The notes: generated by a model from the letters alone, not told the origin. Shown: positions 16,540 through 26,636, counted from the first letter of the stretch. The stretch: 64,000 nt of DNA from Rahnella laticis (GCF_015644585.1 NZ_JADOBI010000002.1:1-64000), one strand, 5' to 3'. Numbers and translations: made by a program.

Positions 16540-17682
16540 TTAGCGGGGGACGATCAAACCGCCTTCTAACCCTCTTGTAAAGACGACCTGCCAGAGCTGA
16601 ATATCACGAGATCTGAAAGCGCCTGCACACGAATTCAAATAATAGGTAAACATCCTTTTAAATCTTTCTGAGTAATTCCCTTCGATATGTTTCCAGGAGG
16701 CCAGAAATCGCTCACTCCAGGCCATAAGCGTTTTGTCATAATCTGGCCCGAAATTATGTACATCTTCAATAACAAAATACCGTTCACTGGCCGAGGCGAT
16801 ATGCGAAAGAGAAGGCAGGCATCCGTTAGGGAAAATATACTTATTAATCCAGGGATCGACGTTGACCTCAGTTTTGTTAGCACCAATTGTGTGTAATAAG
16901 AAAATTCCATCTGGTTTCAGATTTTTGTTCACCACATCGAAGTAAGTCGCATAGTTTTTAGGCCCTACATGCTCAAACATTCCGACAGAAACGATGCGGT
17001 CAAATTTCCTGTCAAGTTCCCTGTAATCCTGAAGCAGAATTTCGACATCGAAACTGGCGCAGCGCACTTGCGCCATTTTTTGCTGTTCTGCTGATATCGT
17101 AATCCCCGTGACTTTTGCACCATAATGTTCGGCAGCGTATGCCGCAAGTCCTCCCCAGCCGCAGCCAATATCCAGCAGGCTCATCCCTTTTTCTAACTTC
17201 AACTTCTCACAAATTAATTTAAGTTTATTTTGCTGCGCCTGATATAAATTTTCAGCGTTCTTCCAGTAACCACAAGAGTATTGCATCCAGGGATCGAGCA
17301 TCAGACAAAAAAGGTCATTGCCCAGATCGTAGTGTTCTTTACCAACTTTCAGGGCTCCTTTCTTGGATTGAAAGTTTATGAATCTCGCCCCGGCCACTCT
17401 GATGATATCTTTCAAATTATCCGGTACACGGGATTGTAAATCTGCATTAATGATTTTAGTAAAAAATACATCAAGCCTGGCGCAGTCCCACCACCCGTCC
17501 ATGTAACTTTCACCCAATGCAAGCGACCCTCTTTTTAAAACACGCTTATAGAATTTTGGGGTTTTGACATGAATATCATACGTCTCACCACCACCAATCT
17601 CGATCCCCGCGTCATCAAGGAGCTCACGGCAGATTCTCTGCCATTCGTTATAGTCCTTAGGTACGATCATATTTTTTTTCAT
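16540..17682 (-). CDS. cfa: Cyclopropane-fatty-acyl-phospholipid synthase
   Basis: 380 residues, almost the length of E. coli Cfa, and similar throughout. Adds a methylene group from S-adenosylmethionine to unsaturated acyl chains of membrane phospholipids. SAM loop LDIGCGWGG about residue 170; active-site segments YSCGYW, MFEHVGPKNY, LLHTIG and PDYDKTLMAW keep the Cys, Glu, His and Tyr that hold bicarbonate. YYLNSCAGAF keeps the C-terminal Cys. Last gene of an AT-rich block that also encodes a divergent second Cfa. It may be an accessory copy. Confidence 0.9.
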   Translation of the reverse strand: MKKNMIVPKDYNEWQRICRELLDDAGIEIGGGETYDIHVKTPKFYKRVLKRGSLALGESYMDGWWDCARLDVFFTKIINADLQSRVPDNLKDIIRVAGARFINFQSKKGALKVGKEHYDLGNDLFCLMLDPWMQYSCGYWKNAENLYQAQQNKLKLICEKLKLEKGMSLLDIGCGWGGLAAYAAEHYGAKVTGITISAEQQKMAQVRCASFDVEILLQDYRELDRKFDRIVSVGMFEHVGPKNYATYFDVVNKNLKPDGIFLLHTIGANKTEVNVDPWINKYIFPNGCLPSLSHIASASERYFVIEDVHNFGPDYDKTLMAWSERFLASWKHIEGNYSERFKRMFTYYLNSCAGAFRSRDIQLWQVVFTRGLEGGLIVPR

Positions 17683-17714
17683 TCGCGTGCCTTTTGATTA
17701 AAACCCCTAAAAAT

Positions 17715-18059
17715 TCATGATTTCTTCTTGCAATTATAAATAAAATCCCTGGATCGCTGTGTAATCTGTTGTATTTCCCGTGTTGTTAATCCTTGCCGAT
17801 AAAGATGCATAATCTTTTCTTTATCTGACTCGACATTTTTATATCTGTCTGGATAGGTCTTTAGTTTCTCCCTCTGAATATCGACTTTTTGTTGAATCGC
17901 GGACGTAAGACGATTCAAGCTACGCATCGCCTGATCTCTATCGTGCTTACTTAACTTTGGATTAATCGAAATATCCTGCCAGATTGATATTGCTCTTCGT
18001 ATTAGCCCCTTACTTTCCAGAGAACTGGCCTTAAATTTTAATAAATCCACACTGTTCAT
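17715..18059 (-). CDS. PerC-like small regulatory protein
   Basis: 114 residues, basic. Residues about 8-55 (KASSLESKGLIRRAISIWQD) fit the PerC family pattern of a short helix followed by a KGL.RRA..W block. The C-terminal part YRQGLTTREIQQITQRSRDF looks like a helix-turn-helix. PerC proteins are transcription activators often carried on mobile DNA. Located 32 nt upstream of cfa and in the same direction, within AT-rich DNA. Assignment rests on pattern only. Confidence 0.5.
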   Translation of the reverse strand: MNSVDLLKFKASSLESKGLIRRAISIWQDISINPKLSKHDRDQAMRSLNRLTSAIQQKVDIQREKLKTYPDRYKNVESDKEKIMHLYRQGLTTREIQQITQRSRDFIYNCKKKS

Positions 18060-18095
18060 TTGTGCAACCTTCTCAACTCAATTAAAATAATTAAT

Positions 18096-18527
18096 CTACT
18101 CATTGGCCAAAAATCTCCAACGTATATAGTCATAGACCCAATTAAAAATTAACGTATAAGGTAAGAAAATAAATATTAAGCCTATTTCTACCCAAAATGC
18201 CTCAGTCACCGTTAACTTAAGTAAAAACATCGCGACAGGCGTGAGTGAAAGCACAAGTACAACTTCAAATAAGACGGCATGCAAAACTCGGATCGGGAAG
18301 CTTCTCTCAAATAAAAACCGCTTCTGAATCTCATCAAAAATCTTATTGAATACGTAATTCCAGACCGTCGCAGTTAGAGCGGAAATGAATGATAACGTCC
18401 CGGACTGTATCAAAGAAACTTTCAGACTGTAGGCGAGGAAAATGGCTATAACAACATTCCCAAGTACTTCGAAAAGAACAGCATGTAAAATTCTTTCCGG
18501 CGTACTCTTATTCAACTCCACTTTCAT
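18096..18527 (-). CDS. PACE-family (bacterial transmembrane pair) efflux protein
   Basis: 143 residues with four hydrophobic segments forming two tandem transmembrane-pair domains. Each repeat begins with R.LHAVLFEV (at about residues 12 and 82), the RxxHaxxFE signature of PACE transporters such as AceI, which export biocides (chlorhexidine, acriflavine) by proton antiport. ATG 18527 with GAG just upstream is preferred; longer frames overlap the preceding lipoprotein gene. Natural substrate unknown. Its placement among two Cfa genes suggests a membrane-stress cassette (inferred). Confidence 0.82.
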   Translation of the reverse strand: MKVELNKSTPERILHAVLFEVLGNVVIAIFLAYSLKVSLIQSGTLSFISALTATVWNYVFNKIFDEIQKRFLFERSFPIRVLHAVLFEVVLVLSLTPVAMFLLKLTVTEAFWVEIGLIFIFLPYTLIFNWVYDYIRWRFLANE

Positions 18528-18570
18528 CTCACTGCGCCTCAAATTACAACAATTGATTTCCATTAATACG

Positions 18571-19017
18571 TTAGCTTGCTGATAACATCGCAACCATGCC
18601 AGCCCCAAAAGCTAAACCCACGACAGCCGTCACAACCACCACGGTGCTAACAACACCGGTACCGACAGCGGCAGCTGTTTTTCCTTTGGATATTTCTTTA
18701 CGCTTAAGTGAAACGAGATCCGACAGATTAATCACGAGTCCGTCATCACTGATTAATGTTTGTGGTGTTGTTCTTTTCACAGTAAGTGTACCGCTACTTC
18801 CGTTACGCAATGAATATTGCACAACATCACCTCCGTACAAAGGTGGATCAATTTTATAATAGGTATAATCAGATGAAGCAGAAGAAGCAGAAGAAGCAGA
18901 AGAAGCAGAAGAAGCATGGACTTGTTGTTGACTCAATTCGAGTGACTTATAGCTTGAACAACCGGACACAGACAGTAGTGCAATAATGACAGAAGACAGT
19001 AATAAAGTATGTTTCAT
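18571..19017 (-). CDS. Lipoprotein with Ser-Ala repeat
   Basis: 148 residues. A signal peptide ends in the lipobox LSVSGC, so the mature chain starts at Cys about residue 20. A serine/alanine tract at residues 36-49 is encoded by a 9-bp tandem repeat. Next comes a small beta-rich domain (YGGDVVQYSLRNG, TLISDDGLVINLSDLVSL), then a C-terminal hydrophobic glycine-rich segment (GTGVVSTVVVVTAVVGLAFG) that could insert in a membrane. No family recognised. Upstream of the PACE gene in the same direction. Confidence 0.7.
   Translation of the reverse strand: MKHTLLLSSVIIALLSVSGCSSYKSLELSQQQVHASSASSASSASSASSDYTYYKIDPPLYGGDVVQYSLRNGSSGTLTVKRTTPQTLISDDGLVINLSDLVSLKRKEISKGKTAAAVGTGVVSTVVVVTAVVGLAFGAGMVAMLSAS
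18875..18916. repeat. 9-bp tandem repeat inside lipoprotein gene
   Basis: GAAGCAGAA is repeated 4.7 times without error. On the coding (minus) strand each unit gives one Ser-Ser-Ala triplet. Because the unit is a multiple of three, slippage would change linker length without breaking the frame. Confidence 0.9.
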
Positions 19018-19093
19018 AATTTCTCTGATTTAATAAATGGCGTTGCCGCATGCAGATAAAGAAAAAATTCTTTAGAAAATGAAGACCGTGTTT

Positions 19094-20236
19094 TTAAATA
19101 GTCTTACCATCACCCCCTATACAAAGCAGTATCTGCCGGAGCTGAATTTTTCCTGCACGAAAAAATCCCGCACCAGAACATAAATAATAATCAAGCATAC
19201 GTTTCAATTTCGGAGAATGATTCATTGACAACGCAGGCCAGGACTCGTTTATTTTCTCAAACCAACTCATCAATGTTTTATCATAATCCGTACCTAAGTT
19301 ATCCCAATCTTCAATTTTAAAATAAGGTTCAATTGATTGGACTAATTGCTGCCCTGAAGGCAGGCATCCATTGGGAAAGATATACTTATTTAACCAGGGG
19401 CCGACATGATTAACCAGCTGGGTGCTACCAGTGCTGTGCAAAAGGAAAAGACCATCAGGTTTCAAACTGCGAGCAACTGCTTTAAAAAAATTTTGATAGT
19501 TTTTTAGCTCCACATACTCAAGCGCGCCGAGCGCGATAATGCGGTCAAATTTATCGTCAGGCAGATCCTGATAGTCTTCGAGCATTATCGTTATATCAAG
19601 TCCCTGGCACCGCGACTGCGCGACTTTCTGTTCTTCGGTAGAATTAGTGATACCTTCGACATAGACATCATAATGACGTGCCATATACTCTGCAGTTCCC
19701 CCCCAACCACAACCGATATCTAATACACGCATCCCCGGTGCTAATTGAAGTTTTTCACAAACCATTTTCAATTTAGCTTCCTGGGCTTCAGCCAGCGTTG
19801 CGCCCGCCCTCCAGTATCCACAAGAAAATTGCATATACGGATCGAGCATATGAGCGAAAACATCGTAACCTATACCGTATTCTTTTTCTAAAGCACTGCA
19901 GCCACAATCATCCGATTTCCGGCTTAATATTTTTCCACTTAATCCCATCATGATATCACTGTAATATCCGGGCACTGCTTCATCTAATTTATGGGCGAGA
20001 AATTTGTAGATGAATATATCCAGACGATCGCATTCCCACCACCCGTCCATATAACTTTCACCCAGTCCCAAAAGACCCTGTAGCATAATGCGCTTGAAGA
20101 AGCCGTGATGGCGTATTCTGATATCCCAGGGGCGGATTCCTTCTATCTGAATATCAGCTTTCTGTAAAAGGTTCTTTCCCATGAGTGGCCATGGGTCATA
20201 CCTTGTATGCTGAGTAACGGAAGCAAAATATTTCAA
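19094..20236 (-). CDS. Divergent cyclopropane-fatty-acid-synthase paralogue
   Basis: 380 residues, aligned end to end with the neighbouring cfa product. The SAM loop LDIGCGWGG, YMDGWW and YSCGYW-like FSCGYW are kept, as are LLHSTG (His) and TDYDKTLMSW (Tyr). Changes fall in the active-site region: MFEHVGPKNY becomes ALEYVELKNY, and YYLNSCAGAF becomes YYLCSGAGFF, so the C-terminal Cys is Gly here with a Cys two residues earlier. Possibly an altered substrate or an inactive partner. Divergent from an AraC-type regulator. Confidence 0.82.
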   Translation of the reverse strand: MKYFASVTQHTRYDPWPLMGKNLLQKADIQIEGIRPWDIRIRHHGFFKRIMLQGLLGLGESYMDGWWECDRLDIFIYKFLAHKLDEAVPGYYSDIMMGLSGKILSRKSDDCGCSALEKEYGIGYDVFAHMLDPYMQFSCGYWRAGATLAEAQEAKLKMVCEKLQLAPGMRVLDIGCGWGGTAEYMARHYDVYVEGITNSTEEQKVAQSRCQGLDITIMLEDYQDLPDDKFDRIIALGALEYVELKNYQNFFKAVARSLKPDGLFLLHSTGSTQLVNHVGPWLNKYIFPNGCLPSGQQLVQSIEPYFKIEDWDNLGTDYDKTLMSWFEKINESWPALSMNHSPKLKRMLDYYLCSGAGFFRAGKIQLRQILLCIGGDGKTI

Positions 20237-20406
20237 AATTAACCCATTTAATCAATAGCTTGCACTATTCATTGCGAACGGAAATTTCATTGCCCACAAC
20301 AATTCATGGGAATTATTATTATCTATAAATGTTGTAAATGTATTATCATGACAGGACAATCTTTATCGATAAGAAGTCTAAGCAAGATGTTCTCAGGGAA
20401 TCGGCA

Positions 20407-21198
20407 ATGAAAGCCTCAGCTAAAAGAAATTGGGTTTCATCGCAGGACTATCCAATGCCCAAGGAGCGCCGTCCTGTTCATTTTCGCTCTTATTTAATTA
20501 AATCAAATACGGGCGTCTTACCACATACTCATGAATTTGCACAATTTCACTGCGCTCGAAATGGAAATATGCGCCTTGAGACCGCCGATAATTGTTGGAT
20601 CGTCCCTTCACATTATGGTATCTGGATCCCCGCTTATATGGAGCATACCGTGTGGGCCATGGATGATGTATTCCTTGAAAGTTTGGATATCGAAACAGAT
20701 GTCGTAGACGACACCATCACCATGTGTAAAGCCGTGACCATCAGTGACGTTGCAAAAGAACTCATACATTATGCATCCGAAACCATTCCGGAGTTATACG
20801 ATGAACATGGGAAAGACGGCAAGTTGGTCAGCGTCTTGCTGGATATTATCTTTAATTTACCGCAAGTGGATTTTGTCCTTCCCTGGCCGCAAAGTCCGGC
20901 GTTAAACGAAATGTGCCGTACTATATTGGAATCACCCGGTTCTGAGCATTTTATTGAATTCTGGTCAGCCAACGTAGGCATGTCTACGCGGAACTTTTCA
21001 AGAAAGTTTAAAAAGGAAACCGGTTTATCATTTAGTCTCTGGAAGCAGAAAATGCGGATATTTGAGTCTGTTATCATGCTTAAACAAAGTAAAAGCGTCA
21101 CGACAATAGCGCTCGAAATGGGGTACTCAAGTACAGCAGCGTTCAGCTATTCATTCAAAAGTGTTTTGGGCGTCCCTCCTACTGAATACTCCGTGTAA
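20407..21198 (+). CDS. AraC-family regulator with N-terminal cupin domain
   Basis: 263 residues from ATG 20407, which has AGGGA 8 nt upstream; ATG 20338 would add 23 residues. The N-terminal cupin segment (LPHTHEFAQFHCARNG, IWIPAYMEHTVWAM) resembles NimR/AraC sensors. Two helix-turn-helix motifs follow, ending in EMGYSSTAAFSYSFKSVLG and PPTEYSV. It is divergent from cfa paralogue 2 and probably governs the AT-rich membrane cassette (inferred). Confidence 0.85.
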   Translation: MKASAKRNWVSSQDYPMPKERRPVHFRSYLIKSNTGVLPHTHEFAQFHCARNGNMRLETADNCWIVPSHYGIWIPAYMEHTVWAMDDVFLESLDIETDVVDDTITMCKAVTISDVAKELIHYASETIPELYDEHGKDGKLVSVLLDIIFNLPQVDFVLPWPQSPALNEMCRTILESPGSEHFIEFWSANVGMSTRNFSRKFKKETGLSFSLWKQKMRIFESVIMLKQSKSVTTIALEMGYSSTAAFSYSFKSVLGVPPTEYSV

Positions 21199-21342
21199 TG
21201 CAGGCCCCGCCGATACCATGTTTACCCAGATAACATCATGAATTTGCGTAGAAAGGAAATTTGGACTGCCCCCAATCCTTGCGTTACCGGCAAACATCAG
21301 GGGGCGTTAACTCATTAACATTGAAAGGTTTGCTAAAAAAAC

Positions 21343-22104
21343 CTATAAATCTTTAAACGTCCCCAACCTGAACCCGCGTTCTGCAATCGCCTGTTTCAGC
21401 GATGCGGACGTCAGAACATCCAGCTCTGCCAGCCGCGGATAGCAATATTTGCTCGCCAGGATCGTGTTATCGATAAACGAAGGATGGCACATAATTTCCA
21501 CGGACTCGTCGCCGCGCGCGGTGGCCTGATCCAGCGTATTCAGGAACAACGCTTCTGAAATCGCCTCGCCGTAGAAAGTACTGTCGAAACCCTGCGTGCT
21601 TTGCGCGCCGCGCAGAACAATTTCGCCTTTTCTGATTTCATCGCGGTCGATGCGTATTGCCACGCCCTGTTCTTTCGCAAAATCTTCCACAACCGGAAAT
21701 ATTGGCGCAAGCAGATGCACGTGATGATGGCTGTCGATATGCGTGGGAAGACGGCCAAACAGTTCTGTAAACCGTGCAAACTGGGCTTTCAGCTCATGTT
21801 TAATCTCATCAAGCGGCAGCGTGCCCTGCTCCGCCATTTCCCAGATCCATTTCCCCAGTTCACCGTTTTCGCGCACCAGACCGGGCATCGGCGAAAGCGG
21901 TATTCCCAGCGTCAGGACAAAATGCATCCCGACGGCCAGCCCCGGATTTGCCGCACTCAGCGCCGCAGCGTGCCCGATGGTCGGCATATTCATCATCGCC
22001 GTGGTGGACGTCACGACGCCGTTGTTGAACGCGTCGATAATTCCGTAATTCTGCGCTTTGCACAGCCCGAAATCGTCGGCGTTCACAATCAGTAATTTAT
22101 CCAT
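21343..22104 (-). CDS. chbG: Chitooligosaccharide deacetylase
   Basis: 253 residues, YdjC-like fold. Removes the N-acetyl group from chitobiose-6-phosphate, making it recognisable to ChbR and ChbF. Metal-site signs: NADDFGL at residues 8-14 with the Asp pair, MHFVLTLG, and the DSHHHVHL histidines. Last gene of chbBCARFG, 47 nt after chbF; order and strand match E. coli. Confidence 0.93.
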   Translation of the reverse strand: MDKLLIVNADDFGLCKAQNYGIIDAFNNGVVTSTTAMMNMPTIGHAAALSAANPGLAVGMHFVLTLGIPLSPMPGLVRENGELGKWIWEMAEQGTLPLDEIKHELKAQFARFTELFGRLPTHIDSHHHVHLLAPIFPVVEDFAKEQGVAIRIDRDEIRKGEIVLRGAQSTQGFDSTFYGEAISEALFLNTLDQATARGDESVEIMCHPSFIDNTILASKYCYPRLAELDVLTSASLKQAIAERGFRLGTFKDL

Positions 22105-22151
22105 AAGCGTCCCTTTTTAACGCGCCCTCCTTTTTACGGGAGGGCGGCGGA

Positions 22152-23495
22152 TTATTTCAGCGCGGCAATGGTATCGGCAAAATTCGGCAGCAGCGCTTCA
22201 TGGGCGAGCAACATTTCCCGCGCCAGTATTTCGGCATCTTTATCGGAATGAATCAGCGGGCTGAGGTTCAGAGCCAGCAGAACGTCATTGAGTTTTCCGC
22301 TCAACGCCGCCTCACTGGCCGCGATTTCAAAGCCTTTAATGGTGTAGATCAGGCCGAGCACTTTATCGTCAAAATGCGTGACACGCGGATGCGGCTTCGC
22401 GCCGTCGCGGCCAATCGTGCAGGTCATTTCCACCGCCCAGTCAGCCGGAATATTATCAATATGGCCGTTGTGCGGGAAGTTGACGTACTGCTCGGTCTGC
22501 TTGTCGTTGTAAATCGCGCTGATCACTTCGCAGGCCGCGTCGGAATAATACGCGCCGCCGCGCAGTTCCAGCTCTTTCGGTTTGACGTTCAGCTCCGGGT
22601 TCTTGTACAGATCGAAGAGTTGTTTTTCGACTTTCTGTACCACGGTTGCCCGCGCGCCGCCCTTGTAGAATTCGCCCATTTCAATCGCCAGCATCTCTTT
22701 CTGCTTGAAGTAATACAGCAGATACGAGCATGGCAGCAGATTCAGCGAACGGATCAGTCCTTCGCTGAATGGCAAATCAAAGATATTTTTCACCGAACCG
22801 GCGGTCAGTGTGCCGGACGCCACGCCGTCGAGCAGCTCTGCAAAACGGGATTCGCCGTTAACCAGCACGTCTTTGATGAAGACCATGTGGTTCAGGCCAA
22901 AGAGGTCGATCGACAAATCGTCTTCCGCTGACAGTTTCAGCACATCCTGAATGAACATTTTCATGCCAACAGGAATGTTGCAGACGCCGATGAATTTTTT
23001 GAATTGGGTGTGACGGAATACCGCTTCTGTCACCATGCCCGCCGGGTTAGTGAAGTTAATCACCCAGGCGTCAGGACAAATTTCTTCGACATCTTTGATG
23101 ATGTCAAAAATCACCGGGATTGTGCGTAAGCCTTTGAATAACCCGCCCGCGCCGTTGGTTTCCTGGCCCAGATAGCCGTGGCTCAGCGGAATACGTTCAT
23201 CCAGCTCACGCGCCTTTAATTGCCCTACGCGCAACTGCGTGGTGACGAAATCAGCGCCAGCCAGCGCTTCACGGCGATCGAGCGTTTTGTGTATTTCAAT
23301 TGACACACCCGCGCGTTCAACCATGCGCACGCACAGATCGTAAATAATATCCTGTTTGGCTTTTCCGCCTTCAACATCGACCAGCCACAATTCAGTAATC
23401 GGTAATTCATCGTAACGCTTAATAAAGCCTTCAAGTAATTCAGGGGTATAACTGCTTCCGCCACCGATGGTGACCACTTTCAGTTTTTTACGCAT
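22152..23495 (-). CDS. chbF: GH4 6-phospho-beta-glucosidase / diacetylchitobiose-6-P hydrolase
   Basis: 447 residues from ATG 23495, with GGGAG upstream. Family 4 glycosidase that uses NAD+ and a divalent metal to split phosphorylated disaccharides. The NAD loop VVTIGGGSSYTPEL, the metal-site Cys in FIGVCNIPVGM and the His in LFGLNHMVF are all present, as is LGQETNGAGG. Between chbR and chbG. Confidence 0.93.
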   Translation of the reverse strand: MRKKLKVVTIGGGSSYTPELLEGFIKRYDELPITELWLVDVEGGKAKQDIIYDLCVRMVERAGVSIEIHKTLDRREALAGADFVTTQLRVGQLKARELDERIPLSHGYLGQETNGAGGLFKGLRTIPVIFDIIKDVEEICPDAWVINFTNPAGMVTEAVFRHTQFKKFIGVCNIPVGMKMFIQDVLKLSAEDDLSIDLFGLNHMVFIKDVLVNGESRFAELLDGVASGTLTAGSVKNIFDLPFSEGLIRSLNLLPCSYLLYYFKQKEMLAIEMGEFYKGGARATVVQKVEKQLFDLYKNPELNVKPKELELRGGAYYSDAACEVISAIYNDKQTEQYVNFPHNGHIDNIPADWAVEMTCTIGRDGAKPHPRVTHFDDKVLGLIYTIKGFEIAASEAALSGKLNDVLLALNLSPLIHSDKDAEILAREMLLAHEALLPNFADTIAALK

Positions 23496-23572
23496 AGGAG
23501 CTCCCGTGCAATAATAATGCACTGTAAATTACAAAACCGATTAATTTCAAAAATCCAAATATAAATGGATAT

Positions 23573-24409
23573 TTAGTTAATGCTGAATAATTTCTTTCTG
23601 TAATGATTCGGCGTAAATGAAGTCAGCTTTTTGAAATTCTTAATAAACATACTCGGGCTGCTGTAACCGGACTCAAATGCAATATCGGTGACGGAGTAGT
23701 TCGTAATTTCCAGCTGCTTCTTCGCAAAATCAATACGAATCTCATTGATGATTTGCATCGGCGTTTTGCCGTAATGGCGCTGTGTGGCGCGGGTCAGATA
23801 TTCCTGCGACTTACCGGATAACTGCACCATATTGGATAAAGCCTTGTCCCCGAAACGCGATTTATCATGCATTTTCTCAACCGCCATCGTCAGCCAGCCC
23901 GGAATATCCGCGGTCACTTCCGATTCACGATGGTGGCGCAGACGGTTAACGATATAAAACGTTACCATCTCAAGAAATTCATTAAACTCGCCGTTACGAA
24001 AATTAAGGGACGCCGTGACGGACTCAATATAATTCAGAAATTCGTGGTTTATTTTATAAACCTGCGACGCAATAAACTGTGCCGGTAACAGGGCCAGATA
24101 ATGCTGCTCAAAAAAAGCTTTACTGATGCCGACATTCAGTATTCTTGTCGCGCCAAACTCATAGAAGCTTTGATGATTCGAACCCAGAGGAATAAAAACA
24201 AAATCTCCGCGCTCCAGCAATACCCTTTTCCCGTTGACGTTCTGGTAATACCGCCCCGTCAGCACCACGGTAAATTCGTAGTAATCATGTTCATGCAGCC
24301 CGGAAATACTCTCTACTTTGTTGTAGATGAACATGTGGAAATTTTGACCGTCGAAGAGTTGATTTTCGCGCGCTGTCTTGATTTCCATGCTCAATACCTG
24401 TGGCTGCAT
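23573..24409 (-). CDS. chbR: AraC-type regulator of the chitobiose operon
   Basis: 278 residues. N-terminal sugar-sensing cupin domain ([33 protein letters not shown]) and C-terminal AraC DNA-binding domain ([38 protein letters not shown]). In E. coli, ChbR both represses and, with deacetylated chitobiose-6-P, activates chb. Encoded within the operon, 14 nt after chbA, as in E. coli. Confidence 0.92.
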   Translation of the reverse strand: MQPQVLSMEIKTARENQLFDGQNFHMFIYNKVESISGLHEHDYYEFTVVLTGRYYQNVNGKRVLLERGDFVFIPLGSNHQSFYEFGATRILNVGISKAFFEQHYLALLPAQFIASQVYKINHEFLNYIESVTASLNFRNGEFNEFLEMVTFYIVNRLRHHRESEVTADIPGWLTMAVEKMHDKSRFGDKALSNMVQLSGKSQEYLTRATQRHYGKTPMQIINEIRIDFAKKQLEITNYSVTDIAFESGYSSPSMFIKNFKKLTSFTPNHYRKKLFSIN

Positions 24410-24423
24410 CCTGGATCCCTACG

Positions 24424-24771
24424 TTATTTTATTTTCTCATGAAGCTCAATGAGTTCTGCAATCAGTTCACGTGCCAGCATCGACGTCATCAGATGATCCT
24501 GCGCATGGACCAGCACCAGGCTGACTTTGGTTTTCCCTTCACCCTGATCATCTTCAATCAGTTTGGTCTGCACCAGATGCGCTTCGTTCAGCGCCATTTT
24601 TGACTGCGCCATCACCGCGCGCGCTTGCTCAAAATCGCCCTCTTTGGCTTTTTTCAGCGCGGCGTACGCCAGGCTGCGCGCCTGTCCGGAGTTAATAATT
24701 AACCCCATTACCACTTCTTCCAGATCCTGCAATTCGGTTTCAGTCTCAACAATGCTGTCTAAATCAAACAT
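24424..24771 (-). CDS. chbA: PTS chitobiose-specific IIA component
   Basis: 115 residues, lactose/cellobiose family IIA, an all-helical trimer. The phosphorylated His lies in VLVHAQDHLMTSMLA near the C terminus. It takes phosphate from HPr and passes it to ChbB. NSGQARSLAYAALKKAKEGD is characteristic. Follows chbC by 63 nt. Confidence 0.94.
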   Translation of the reverse strand: MFDLDSIVETETELQDLEEVVMGLIINSGQARSLAYAALKKAKEGDFEQARAVMAQSKMALNEAHLVQTKLIEDDQGEGKTKVSLVLVHAQDHLMTSMLARELIAELIELHEKIK

Positions 24772-24834
24772 GTTTATCTCTCCTTGAAAGTCCGCTGAAT
24801 GGCGGGGCCATTTTCGCCCCGCTTTCAGGTCAGA

Positions 24835-26193
24835 TTAGAATTTCAGTGCAGCCGCAATATCTTCTTCGCTTTCTTCTTCTTCAATAATCGCCTGAGCCTT
24901 GTTGGAAAGAATCACGAAAGGCATGTAGACCAGCGTGGCGACACCGAGGTTGAACAAGGCGACCAGCAGCGCCGCAATGCTGCCGTTACTGTTAAAGAAC
25001 GCACCCAAACCGGTCGGCATGGTCCACGGTGCAAGGTTGGTGACCGGCGGAATGATGCCCATGCTGTAGGCGGCCAGCGTGATAGCGGCCAGAATCGGCT
25101 GCACCAGCACGAACGGGATAAACATAACCGGGTTCATGATAATCGGCAGACCAAACAGAATCGGTTCGTTAATCTGGAAGATGCCTGACGGCAGTGCCAG
25201 CTTCGCCACCTGACGGTGATCCGCACGGCGAGAGGCAATAAAGATGGCGATAATCAGACCCAGCGTTGCCCCGGAACCGCCCAGCAGAATGTAGGAGTCG
25301 AGCATCGGTTTGGCCCAGAAGTGGAAGGTCTTGCCCGCTTCAATCGCCGCACTCACAGAACCGTATTCGGTGTACAACGCGATGTTTTCCAGCGCCCACG
25401 GGGTCATGATGCCGTTGTCGAGCGCGGTCAGCGCCAGAGAACCATGCACACCAAAGAACCACAGCAGTGAGTTGAAAATTACATACGCCCAGCCCACCAC
25501 GCTTCCCATTGACGCCAGAGGTTTGGAAATGGAATCCATAATAATCTGGTGGAAGTTGTGGCCATATAATCCGAGTAACCAGGAAATCACCCCGAAAATA
25601 AACAGAATGATAAAGCCCGGAATTAACGCGGAGAAAGAACGCGAAACAGAAGTTGGTACACTGGCGGGCAAGGTAATGACCCAGTTGCGGCGAATAACAA
25701 ACGTGAACATTTCGGCGACAACAAGACCGATAACCATCCCCGAAATAATATTCGCACCACCCAGCCAGTTTGCGCCAACGGCATACGCTTCGCCTACGCT
25801 GTAAGGTGTGACGGTCATAAATGCGGCAACGGCTAATAAACCCGCCGAGAGTGAATCGACTTTCCGCTCTTCGGCTAACGCCATACCGATAAAGAACGGT
25901 GCCATCAGCGACATTATTCCGAGCGTACCGTTATAAACGTTAATCCCGATGGTTTTTAATCCCGCCAGTGTTTCTATGGTTGACGGGTCTAAACGAACGC
26001 CTAGAGAATAAAAGAAGGAACCGGCACCAAAGTTCAGGAAGACGTTATTAATTAAAACGAACATGGCGCCAGCCAGGGTCAGCGGCATTAATTTGATGAA
26101 GCCATTTTTGATGGCATTAATGTGGGGCTGCTTACCTATTTTTACCGCAAACGGGAGAAGTATCTTTTCAAGTGAATCAATGGCTTTGCTCAT
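24835..26193 (-). CDS. chbC: PTS chitobiose-specific IIC permease
   Basis: 452 residues from ATG 26193 (AAGGA about 9 nt upstream); ATG 26199 is too near that site. Inner-membrane permease that imports and phosphorylates N,N'-diacetylchitobiose. About ten hydrophobic segments, with family blocks [38 protein letters not shown] and [20 protein letters not shown]. The acidic tail [15 protein letters not shown] is shared with E. coli ChbC. Confidence 0.94.
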   Translation of the reverse strand: MSKAIDSLEKILLPFAVKIGKQPHINAIKNGFIKLMPLTLAGAMFVLINNVFLNFGAGSFFYSLGVRLDPSTIETLAGLKTIGINVYNGTLGIMSLMAPFFIGMALAEERKVDSLSAGLLAVAAFMTVTPYSVGEAYAVGANWLGGANIISGMVIGLVVAEMFTFVIRRNWVITLPASVPTSVSRSFSALIPGFIILFIFGVISWLLGLYGHNFHQIIMDSISKPLASMGSVVGWAYVIFNSLLWFFGVHGSLALTALDNGIMTPWALENIALYTEYGSVSAAIEAGKTFHFWAKPMLDSYILLGGSGATLGLIIAIFIASRRADHRQVAKLALPSGIFQINEPILFGLPIIMNPVMFIPFVLVQPILAAITLAAYSMGIIPPVTNLAPWTMPTGLGAFFNSNGSIAALLVALFNLGVATLVYMPFVILSNKAQAIIEEEESEEDIAAALKF

Positions 26194-26315
26194 TGGCATT
26201 TTCCTTTAAAGCCGCCTTCCGGCGGCAAGGTATGAAATTCGCTCTTTGACTGGAGTTCTCTTTGACTTAAAAATGCTAATCACTGCTAATTTAAAATTGA
26301 CGCAAAAGTTAAAAC

Positions 26316-26636
26316 TTATTGTACTGCTGCTTTTTTGATCGCAGCAACCGCTGCTTTCAATACACCCAACCCATCAATTTTGCCGTAGAGGGCAGAATCA
26401 ATCACTTCAACCGGCTTGCCCGGTAATACCTTCTTAATTTCTTCCAGCATGTAACCAATTTGCGGGCCGAGAAGGATCACATCCGCAGCGTGGCCTTTCT
26501 CGGCTGCCAGGGTTTCAGGGAATGCTTCAATAATGACAGGCACTTCGTATTTCTCGGCCTGAACCTTCATTTTAGAAACCAGCAGAGAAGTGGACATTCC
26601 CGCGGAACAAAACAAATAAATGACTTTCTTTTCCAT
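26316..26636 (-). CDS. chbB: PTS chitobiose-specific IIB component
   Basis: 106 residues from ATG 26636, the E. coli length. The phosphorylated cysteine is Cys10 in [14 protein letters not shown]. First gene of chbBCARFG, so the operon promoter lies in 26637-27053. A longer frame to 26678 adds 14 unconserved residues. Confidence 0.94.
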   Translation of the reverse strand: MEKKVIYLFCSAGMSTSLLVSKMKVQAEKYEVPVIIEAFPETLAAEKGHAADVILLGPQIGYMLEEIKKVLPGKPVEVIDSALYGKIDGLGVLKAAVAAIKKAAVQ

